DNA of 64,000 nt. It comes from Linanthus parryae. Its lineage: Eukaryota; Streptophyta; Magnoliopsida; Ericales; Polemoniaceae. Positions 45,901-53,406 of the stretch are shown piece by piece (within the stretch, counting starts at the first letter, position 1; every line of letters starts with the position of its first letter). The notes below the pieces were generated by a model. That model saw nothing but the letters and a program-made list of their open reading frames with translations. It made no database searches and had not been told where the DNA came from. The translations under genes were made by a program, and so were the position numbers. The stretch is taken from assembly GCA_023055425.1 (NCBI GenBank), contig JALGPY010000007.1:16192001-16256000 (forward strand). The letters run 5' to 3'.

Positions 45901-47619
45901 CTGAGGTGGAGAGATAATACGACGAAGATGAGTCGAAACCAGCTGAAGCCATGGAAGTTCCAGATATCGTTGGTGATTCTTCGTCTAACACCATAACTGC
46001 AGAGGTAGAACAGGCAACGGTTGTTCAGAAACCGTGAAGACCTGAGAGATACACCGAGATTCAGTTGTGAAAACGGAGCTCTGATACCATATCAGGAACG
46101 AAGAAATTGAAATAGAGAAGACGAAGACGAAGACATTCTTTCATTCACTGAAAATACGATAGTCTAAAATCTGAATTGATTGACCTGGGAAGGCTCAGGG
46201 TGGATCCTTTTATCTTGTGATCCATGGACTTGTCCTTACCCGACCCGTAAACCGACTGACACTATTAAAACCTAAAAACTTTCATTTTATTACAATGAAG
46301 GACATATAAAAGCATCTAATTCTCCAATAAATCTGAACTGTATTTTGTAGGCATGAGATTGCGGGAGTTGTGATAGAGGTGGGTAGCAACGTCCTAAAGT
46401 TCAAAGCCGGAGACAGGGTTGGTGTCGGAGTCTTAGTTGGCTCGTGTCAAACATGTGACAACTGCAACGACAACCTTGAAAACTACTGTCGAAAAGGCAT
46501 TGACACCTACAACAGCATGAACCTTGATGAGACCATCACATACGGAGGTTATTCTGATCATATGGTCGCCAATGAGCGCTTCGTGTTTAAGATTCCAGAA
46601 AATCTTCCTCTTGAAGCTGCCGGTCCTCTCCTATGTGCTGGGATCACAACCTATAGCGCCTTGAAGTATTTTGGGCTTTACAAACCTGGAATGAGTGTGG
46701 GTGTTGTCGGCCTTGGTGGACTCGGCCATGTGGCTGTCAAGTTCGCCAAGGCTTTTGGTGCTAAAGTGACTGTGATCAGTACCTCCCTCCGCAAGAAGAA
46801 GGAAGCAATCGAAAGTTTAGGTGTTGATTCGTTTGTGGTCAGCTCCGACCCTTCTGAAATGCAGGTAAGAGAACCTTCATTATTAAGCGATTACAGTTCA
46901 AATATAAAAAACATTGGTGAAAAATGTTTCAAATATGCTCTCCTAGTTGATTCTTTATTCAGACGGATCTCTATGCCACTCTGTTAGAGGAAATAGAGAT
47001 CGATGTATTTTTGTTTAAATATGTTTATCAGGTCATGTTGAAAATTCTTTGTATTCTGACATTGGGAATGTATCACGTAATATTTCACTAATCATTTACC
47101 TAACACTATCTCTTTGTAATTTCTGACACGACTCGTGGTGGTGGTGGTCCTTTGACGAACTCAGTTTACATATTCTTGGCATCTTGAAATTTCTAGGCTG
47201 CTAAGAGCACTCTGGATGGTATCATTGACACTGTATCTGCAATGCACGCCATTGTACCTTTACTTTGGTTGCTGAAATCTCATGGAAAGCTTGTTCTGGT
47301 GGGCGCACCGGAGAAGCCACTTGAGCTAGAAACATTCCCTCTGCTCACGGGTGAGAAATTGTTTGCATAACACTGGTAGACCTTGTTTTCTTTTAGTGAC
47401 ATATTTGCCATGGCAGGGAGGAAGATGGTGGCTGGAAGTGTCATTGGTGGTATGAAGGAAACACAAGAAATGCTCGACTTTGCAGCAGAACACAACATAA
47501 CTCCCGACATCGAAGTCGTTCCAATTGAATATTTGAACACAGCTATGGACCGGCTTGCCAGAGGCGATGTTAAGTACAGATTCGTCATCGATGTTGGGAA
47601 CACCCTGAAAGGTGCCTAG
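36936..47619 (+). CDS. CAD-family zinc alcohol dehydrogenase, 8-hydroxygeraniol dehydrogenase-like (5 exons, 360 aa)
   Basis: A cytosolic NADP(H)-dependent medium-chain dehydrogenase that interconverts an alcohol and its aldehyde. Exons: 36936-37033, 37133-37246, 46351-46864, 47197-47350, 47417-47619. All borders are GT-AG, and the joined length is exactly 361 codons with the stop. Visible residues: catalytic zinc ligands Cys50 (GICHTD), His72/Glu73 (GHE) and Cys166 (LLCAG); structural zinc Cys103, 106, 109, 117; Rossmann motif GLGGLG (191-196) followed by Ser214-Ser216, as in NADPH-using CADs. The segment [12 protein letters not shown] and the N-terminus [11 protein letters not shown] fit the 8-hydroxygeraniol/sinapyl-type CAD branch. 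In some asterids these act in iridoid synthesis, but many are broad-specificity defence or stress enzymes, so the substrate is not certain. Intron 2 is 9,104 bp long through transposon insertion, yet the frame is intact. Confidence 0.93.
37247..37950. other. First part of CAD-family intron 2
   Basis: AT-rich intron sequence with no gene or element recognised. Confidence 0.5.
37955..38040 (+). mobile_element. tRNA-derived SINE fragment in intron 2
   Basis: A-box-like TAGCTTAGTGGTAGA, the shared block CCTGCATGAGAT, B-box-like GGTTTAAACC, and a short A-run tail near 38032-38039. It matches the SINE at 1640-1740 in organisation. Confidence 0.55.
38157..38586 (+). mobile_element. Short non-autonomous Helitron in intron 2
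   Basis: Ends CTAG followed by T at 38583-38587, with an imperfect hairpin (GTGTCC / GGCAC) before it. Its left end (ATAGCACGGTTGAC) parallels the start of the Helitron at 30550. The left edge is approximate and the hairpin is eroded. Confidence 0.55.
38587..39370. other. Intron sequence with MITE-like debris
   Basis: Possible short inverted ends at about 38680 (GTTTGGGAACCTGG) and 39065 (GCCAAACAGGGC), and at 39215-39350 a CACTA-like piece (complement of the end: CACAAGAAACAAAGG). Both are fragmentary. Confidence 0.3.
39371..39859. mobile_element. hAT-type MITE in intron 2
   Basis: Bounded by GGTTGAAT (39363-39370) and AGTTGAAT (39860-39867), an 8-bp TSD with one mismatch. The ends TATGGGGCACAAAC / CATTCATCCCTA are decayed hAT termini. 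Subterminal GGTTCGGT and TCGGTCTCGG motifs are present on the left and GTTCGATTCAGTT on the right. Confidence 0.65.
39925..40212. repeat. Single MULE terminal repeat in intron 2
   Basis: Matches the right terminal repeat (reverse complement of 3200-3490) of the MULE at 2222-3490, including ATTGCACCGGTGGTACGTG and AGTACCCATATTTACA. No inverted partner is nearby, so this is a solo end or deletion product. Confidence 0.6.
40243..40504. mobile_element. Stowaway (Tc1/mariner) MITE in intron 2
   Basis: Inverted ends CTCCCTCCGTCCCGCAAAG and CCACCTCCGTCTCGCAAAG, with a TA target duplication (40241-40242 and 40505-40506). 262 bp. Confidence 0.92.
40507..41313. other. AT-rich intron sequence
   Basis: No element or gene recognised. 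Confidence 0.5.
41319..41515 (-). repeat. 3' LTR (element orientation) of the intronic Copia
   Basis: 197 bp. It lacks the GAGAAGACGAAGACGAAGAC block present in the 46090-46329 copy. Confidence 0.9.
41540..45994 (-). pseudogene. Copia gag-pol polyprotein in CAD-family intron 2, frameshifted
   Basis: On the minus strand from 45994: gag ([20 protein letters not shown], then a frame change near 45840), and a zinc knuckle [19 protein letters not shown] (about 45070-45010). Protease has VDSGALTTC (about 44640). The pre-integrase part has [12 protein letters not shown], and the integrase core has HFDVWGP and VERKHHV (frame change near 43760). A stop lies at about 43300. Reverse transcriptase has [13 protein letters not shown], then a frame change near 42700 and [11 protein letters not shown]. 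RNase H has DSDWAGC and SSAEAEYRC, with a frame change near 41770. A 551-codon uninterrupted stretch (45413-43758) shows that decay is moderate. Confidence 0.9.
46090..46329 (-). repeat. 5' LTR (element orientation) of the intronic Copia
   Basis: 240 bp, directly adjoining the tRNA-iMet primer-binding site. Confidence 0.9.
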
Positions 47620-47787
47620 CGTTGCTATTACGCGTTGATTTAATTGCCGGAGATTATGCGAAAGTAACTGCAGGTGGTGATTTAAATTATATTTCATGAA
47701 TGGCTTTTTGAAACGCCCTCCATCCTAAAATAAGTGTCCAAGTAGACTTTTCACGGAGTTTTGAATTGCGCCTTGAATATTGAGGTA

Positions 47788-47793
47788 AATAAA
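47788..47793 (+). terminator. Putative polyadenylation signal of the CAD-family gene
   Basis: AATAAA about 170 bp after the stop codon, in an AT-rich 3' region. Not confirmed by transcript data. Confidence 0.4.
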
Positions 47794-47848
47794 GTGAACA
47801 ATGTATGTATTCTATTTTTTGTAATATTTTGAGATTTCCAATTTAAGA

Positions 47849-47961
47849 TGTTGAGAAGTCTTACATCGGACATTCAAAAAGATGAAAAAAAAATTAAAAT
47901 TTCTCAGAGTACTCCTCTCATTGCCAACTGGTGTAAGGGTTGAATCTCATGTATTTTTACA
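47849..47961 (+). repeat. LTR of the truncated Copia
   Basis: 113 bp bounded by TGTTGA and TTTACA, immediately upstream of the primer-binding site. Confidence 0.65.
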
Positions 47962-48229
47962 TGGTATCAGAGCCACAATCACAAACATGAACAGTCTAAT
48001 AATCTACATGCTCACCTAGGGTTAACAATGTGGTTTGATTCGATCCGAGATCCAAACGATTCAATCTGAATGGATCAAGTTTGAATCCGATCCATTTTAA
48101 AGTGGATCAGATATGAATATTAAAACCTAAAATCCGATTGGATCCGGATCCGAATTTGAATTGGCAGGATATCCATTTTGACTAGATCCGAATATATACA
48201 TATATATATACATATATATATATATATAA

Positions 48230-48505
48230 TAGAAGTTTTGACAGAAAACCTCCCTGCAGTATCGTCTCCCTGACACTTAGCTACCAGCAGTATTGGTTTA
48301 GTCAGAAAACCCCCCTACAGTTTCACTTTTACCGACATCGCGCACCATTTTACTAACGAAAACCCCCATGCAGTTTCACTTTTATCGACACTTAGCTACC
48401 AACAGTTTTAGTAAAATTGTGGACGTTTTCTGTCAAAATCAATACTGCTTGTAGCTAAGTGTCAGCGAGACGATACTGCAGGGAGGTTTTCTGTCAAAAG
48501 TTCTA
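48230..48505. mobile_element. Fold-back (long hairpin) MITE
   Basis: The first about 75 bases (TAGAAGTTTTGACAGAAAAC onward) are repeated inverted at the end (...GTTTTCTGTCAAAAGTTCTA) with only a few mismatches. A transcript would form a long stem with a loop of about 125 bases that contains further internal repeats (CAGTTTCACTTTTAYCGACA twice). It is inserted in a TA-repeat tract, so the TSD cannot be defined. Confidence 0.85.
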
Positions 48506-48797
48506 TATAATATATATATATACTTTCACCAAAATACCCTTTAAGTTATTACATGTATTAAATATTTCAATTATTTCACCCATATTTTGCGTGAATTTGA
48601 GTTTGTAATAGTTTGGAGTTAAAAAAAGTAGGATAAACTATTTTTCTCTTTTGTGTGTTTCATTATTTTTATAATTTCCTAAAAAAATTTATTATTATCA
48701 TTTGATCAAGATCCGAATTTGAATTCAGATATGCTTCATTTATACAGCTCGCGGATATCGAATTTGGATATCGGAAATTTAATCCGGATCTGATTAG

Positions 48798-49477
48798 TGT
48801 TAGGTTATTTTTGGGTTGATTCAAACAAAAAAGCATGGAGCAAGAAATTGGTGTAGCTTACTCATGGTGTGGTGCATGTGTGTGCATGTGATGTGTAATA
48901 TGTGCATGCATATTGATTTGGTGGACTATGAGTAAACTGATTTGTGGGGCGACAATTAGTTGGTCAAAGGAGACAAATTGGGTGTTTGAAATCATTGCTT
49001 TGGAAATAATTAATTGTGTGAGTAATGGTTCAAATTGGTTGGGCGGCAGCTTGGTGTTTGGGTCAAAGGCAAGGTCAAAGACGGCTAAGACAATTGGCAA
49101 TAATTGTTGGAAAGTTTCCATGTTGTTGGAAACGTTTTCTTGGACAAGTCTTAGGTATTACTTTGGCACGAAGTTTTGGTAGTCTCATTATTTGTTTAGG
49201 AAACAATGTTTTGGACGGATTGTTTCCTTGTCCGTCTCGGATTAGTTTTGTTTATTACTTTGGGTCCAAGTTTTGTACTAGTATATAAGTATATGCTAGG
49301 GTCAAGACTTTTGGGTAGTGCTTATAATTGGGTTGTCTTCTCATCAATAAATTGGTTGGTTTAGCCGTGGATTAGCTAGTCTCAAAACTAGTGAACCACG
49401 TTAAATTTCTTGTGTTCTTGATCTTGCTTTTGTTTTTTTTGCTTTCTCTTGCTTTCTCACGTATCGGAATCCTAACA
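48798..49477 (+). repeat. 5' LTR of the young element
   Basis: 680 bp, TGTTAGG...CCTAACA. Confidence 0.93.
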
Positions 49478-50322
49478 AGTGGTATCAGAGCCTGGTTGCG
49501 TTGAGATTCAAGAGGAGCTTGCGATTTCGTGATCAAGATTTGTCGGGTTTGATGGGAAGATCGGCTTTCCGCTGGTTGGCCTCTGAAACAGGGGGTGCAA
49601 GCACACCAAGCCTTTGTTGGGAGGCTATTGGGTTCCTTGTTGTGGGAGCTATCAGGATCTTGTTGTGGAGCATTGGAATTGTGGATCTAGTTATAGTACA
49701 TCCGGCACGCTTTCGGTTCCGGCATGCGTCAATCGATATGGCGTGCTCAACCCGGCGAGTGATCTGGATCTATATCTGGATTTGGCAGCTAAGAGGATTC
49801 AAGTCTAGGTGGAGGCGGCTTGAATCAACTAGCGAATTGAGGGAGAAACATCATGGGAAAAGGGAGTGTCCCAAGAATCGTGCACCTGGAGATCTCGCTT
49901 CAGGGGGAGGAGGAGGGATGCTCGAGGACGATGAAACTCTCTAGGACCCCTCGAGGGCGGTTCGGGCTCCGGGCATGGAGCATGGGTGCGTGTTATTGGG
50001 CACGCGGATTGGTGGTGTGTTATTGTGCACACATCGGTTGGTGGCGCGATTGGATATTAGGTTGGCGCGCTTCGGTTATTGGTTTTGTGCGCATTGGTGC
50101 GGTTGGCGGCGCAAATTGGCATGACATCGTTTGATAGGCACTTTGTCGCAAAGTGTCATTGGTGCGACATTGGGGGTATGCATTAGTCATGGTGCATTGA
50201 AGATGCGTTTGTTGGGACGCATTGGGAGTGTGTTCAATTCCGCAGATTGGGAATACACTCGGAGTGGGTTCGTTGGATTGATGAGAAGAATTGGCTATAG
50301 GGTTTGAATCAAGGGGGAGGTT

Positions 50323-51007
50323 TGTTAGGTTATTATTGGGTTGATTCAAACAAAAAAGCATGGAGCAAGAAATTGGTGTAGCTTACTCATGGTGTGGTGC
50401 ATGTGTGTGCATGTGATGTGTAATATGTGCATGCATATTGATTTGGTGGACTATGAGTAAACTGATTTGTGGGGCGACAATTAGTTGGTCAAAAGAGACA
50501 AATTGGGTGTTTGAAATCATTGTTTTGGAAATAATTAATTGTGTGAGTAATGGTTCAAATTGGTTGGGCGGCAGCTTGGTGTTTGGGTCAAAGGCAAGGT
50601 CAAAGACGGCTAAGACAATTGGCAATAATTGTTGGAAAGTTTCCATGTTGTTGGAAACGTTTTCTTGGACAAGTCTTAGGTATTACTTTGGCACCAAGTT
50701 TTGGTAGTCTCATTATTTGTTTAGGAAACAATGTTTTGGACGGATTGTTTCCTTGTCCGTCTCGGATTAGTTTTGTTTATTACTTTGGGTCCAAGTTTTG
50801 TACTAGTATATAAGTATATGCTAGGGTCAAGACTTTTGGGTAGTGCTTGTAATTGGGTTGTCTTCTCATCAATAAATTGGTTGGTTTAGCCGTGGATTAG
50901 CTAGTCTCAAAACTAGTGAACCACGTTAAATTTCTTGTGTTCTTGATCTTGCTTTTGTTTTTTTTTTTTTGCTTTCTCTTGCTTTCTCACGTATCGGAAT
51001 CCTAACA
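50323..51007 (+). repeat. 3' LTR of the young element
   Basis: 685 bp. The length difference from the 5' copy comes from the T-run near 50957-50970. Confidence 0.93.
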
Positions 51008-51461
51008 ATTAGAATCCGCTTAAGATTCGTTCGGATCCATATCGAATCCGGATACGACCATTCATATCGGATCCTGGTTTATTATCGTATCCTGGTTTAT
51101 GGATCCGAACGAATCTTATTTGGAAGCGGGTTTGGGTATAGGTAGACACGGTCTGAATACGGCCATCCCTATGCTCACCGCCACTCATAGATCAAAATAA
51201 TCACATGTAGACCAACAATTTGAACACATGAGGAGTTGAGATGTCCCACAACAGACATTCAAAAACAAGTTGCTACCTGATCTGAGCGAATTTTGTTGTG
51301 CTGACAGAATGACGGGAATGTATTTGTCGTGATGTATGGCAAATTAGTGATTTTGGTCAAAATATGTGTTTGCTGGCCATATAAATATTTTCCTCTCAAA
51401 TGACATAAAGTGCTCCATCTTATAAGATCAGTGATGTTATTGTCTCAGGCCAACCTGGCGT

Positions 51462-51840
51462 ACTCTACCTAGTTTTGCAAGACAAAATACTCGTCAGTTC
51501 CTTCCTTGGTAGCTGCACCGAGGCAGTTCAACCACTTATGTCTGAGGCTCTAACTGCTCGTGCTGTGTAAATTACTTATGGAAAACTACGCCAACGCCTC
51601 TCCTGGCCGCGTCATCATACTTAAGAACAAACGTGCTCACAATCTACAAGACAATCATTTCATTCGAAAGATATAAAGGATATGAAGGACATAGCCACTG
51701 ATCTTGCACTCGCGCAGAGACCTGTATCAGACAGCGGCCTTTACATCGAGGCTGCTCTTCGAGTTTGCAACACACTGCTCTCCATCGTTAAACTCACGAC
51801 CATCCTTGAGGAGCACGAGCGCTCCCTGCAAACCGCATAA
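51462..51840 (+). pseudogene. Decayed Copia gag fragment
   Basis: Fragments such as DKILVSSFLGSCTEAVQPLM and, in a shifted frame, DMKDIATDLALAQRPVSD and EEHERSLQ follow the order of a Copia gag (UBN2-type) domain. Several stops are present. The zinc knuckle is not seen. It belongs with the LTR and primer site at 47849-47975 on the other side of the hAT element. Confidence 0.65.
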
Positions 51841-52282
51841 TAGGAATTTGCACCACTCATTGCCACAGTTAACGTGACGAAAACTCACTCAATAATAGTA
51901 CCTACTCAGGGTACATCACCTCGATACCCACAAAATGGTGGTCACTCCGGCAACTAAGATGACCACAAACAGTCATAAAATACATGCAATTTTCCAATGC
52001 GTCTCTTTTAGCGGCCATAGCATTCACCTGACCCGTCATCTGATTCCGCTCCTCAACCAGTTCGTCCACCGTTTTCATAATGTGACGTTGTCGACTGTTG
52101 CGACATCCATTTTAACTACCAACGCGTCTTTGATTTTGAGTCTTCTGTAGTAGGAGGCAGAGCTGAAACCTCTGTCCCTCTTACTGGTGGTTCCAAGCCC
52201 CTCCCTTTGGATCGAGTGTTACACATTCAACTGCAAGAATTTCACGCTATAAGGAAAGCTAATCAGTCTCTCTCAATCCCTT
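51841..52282. other. Remnant sequence before the next Copia
   Basis: No domain recognised. Possibly the decayed continuation of the truncated Copia. Confidence 0.35.
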
Positions 52283-53186
52283 TGTTGGAAAAAACCGGTT
52301 TTTTGCACGACTTTGGAAGAAGATTTAGAAGAATCCGCTAATCGATTCACGAAACCGAAAGTTGCTATGGATACATTAGAGCTAGGTGAACATCCTACAA
52401 CTTTACTTCATCCAAAATTGTGACCGGGTGAATGAAAAATTCATGGGTAAAGATGGCTTCTAAGATAGTACTCCAAGAGGGAAATTAATTCATCCCACAT
52501 TGGAGGGTGGAACAATCTTGTTCACTTAATATAGTTCAAGATTGCACTATAGGGCACACCCTTTGGGTGATACACATTTTGTGTAGGAGAGAGGACCTAG
52601 CTATGGTCCGAACCACCACATGCGCGCGCCGCCGCCGTCCGGCCGGCTCGGTCTCGGGTTCGGGCCGTGGCGCGGTGCGTTATGTTGTGTGTGGGCTGGG
52701 TTGGGCTTGTTATGAGGTTCAGGCCCATTTAATTTTTTGGGCCAATTTTAATTACTTTTCCACTCGAAATTTTACCTGAATTTTGAAATTCGTTTTCCAA
52801 CGGTTCTGGAATGGCTTCGTAACCGTTCGTGAACAGACCCAACTGCTTCATTCCGAAATTCCCAAATTCCAGAAACCTATCCAAACTTTCCAAAGTACTA
52901 TCATTCCATTTGAGGGTTCGTAGGGTGTAATCCGGCGGTGCTAACCGATTACACAGTGAGGGAAAATTATCCTGGGAGGCCTTCGCTCCGGATCAAAAGC
53001 ACCTACAGGGAGCGAATTTAGCCTTAAGGAAATCGAGCCTATGTTCGAGATTGTCTCTGATTTCTCCAAATTATTGCAGCGCTTCTCAAAACTCTGTAAG
53101 TATTGTGTTTTTTGTTTCATTGTAATTCTTAACTTTCTGTTTATTCTTCTTCTTCTCAGATTGTGAAACGTCTTAAGAATCCAACA
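52283..53186 (+). repeat. 5' LTR of the Copia (right edge provisional)
   Basis: Matches 57914-58672. It lacks a block of about 50 bp, containing a CTCTGCTT/AAGCAGAG stem-loop, that is present in the 3' LTR at about 58493-58545. It includes a very GC-rich GCC-repeat segment (about 52620-52680). Confidence 0.75.
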
Positions 53187-53406
53187 ATCTTAAGGCTAAA
53201 TCTATTTCTGGATTCAATAGACAATCTGTCTGTAATTAACGAGTTTCAATAGTACTTGTTAATTACAATAGTTTACGTAATCTGAGAGTTTCTAAAGTAC
53301 TCACAGATTGTTGTTTAACGAGTTTTCAATAGCACTTATTAAACAACATTGTAACAGAAAGTTTACCGTAATTTGAGACTTATAATTTGCTTTGAAAATT
53401 TCAGCA

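Larger units (their letters stand above)
41319..46329 (-). mobile_element. Ty1/Copia retrotransposon antisense in CAD-family intron 2, with TA...TA LTR ends
   Basis: LTRs 41319-41515 and 46090-46329 with a perfect 5-bp TSD, AATCT (41314-41318 and 46330-46334). The minus-strand primer site TGGTATCAGAGC (complement of 46078-46089) abuts the 5' LTR, and a purine tract GAGCGGGGG abuts the 3' LTR. The LTR reads TATTGGAG...CCTGATA in both copies instead of the usual TG...CA. The 3' LTR has lost about 40 bp near its end. The polyprotein frames are broken by several frameshifts. Confidence 0.92.
48798..51007 (+). mobile_element. Very young non-autonomous LTR retrotransposon (TRIM/LARD)
   Basis: LTRs 48798-49477 and 50323-51007 are nearly identical; I count about five single-base differences plus a longer T-run in the second. 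Perfect 5-bp TSD ATTAG (48793-48797 and 51008-51012). A canonical tRNA-iMet primer site TGGTATCAGAGCC starts at 49480, and the polypurine tract CAAGGGGGAGG precedes the 3' LTR. The 0.85-kb interior has no recognisable protein domain. Its tail (GTGAACCACGTTAAAT) matches the LTR of the element at 34490-36399, so the two are related families. Confidence 0.93.
48017..51171. mobile_element. hAT-type element carrying a fold-back element and a young LTR element
   Basis: Perfect 8-bp TSD TGCTCACC at 48009-48016 and 51172-51179. Ends are TAGGGTTAACAATG and CGGCCATCCCTA. Subterminal sequences on both sides are rich in GGATCCGAAT / ATTCGGATCC motifs in opposite orientation. Without the nested LTR element it would be about 0.94 kb, a MITE-size hAT derivative with no transposase. 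Confidence 0.88.
47849..52282 (+). mobile_element. Truncated Copia retrotransposon split by an hAT element
   Basis: A short LTR (47849-47961, TGTTGAGAAG...TTTTTACA) is directly followed by a canonical tRNA-iMet primer site TGGTATCAGAGCC (47962). The leader is cut at 48016 by the hAT element and resumes at 51180 with a decayed gag (51462-51840). A piece resembling the LTR start recurs near 51236. No pol is left and the right end is undefined, being overrun by the next Copia at 52283. Confidence 0.65.

Noticed and set aside
49501..49944. 147-codon open stretch inside the young LTR element
   Set aside because: No ATG start, no domain, and odd composition. It lies in the non-coding interior of a LARD and is probably chance.
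51935..52150. 71-codon open stretch
   Set aside because: No domain or homology recognised. It lies in remnant sequence between two Copia elements and is not supported as a gene.
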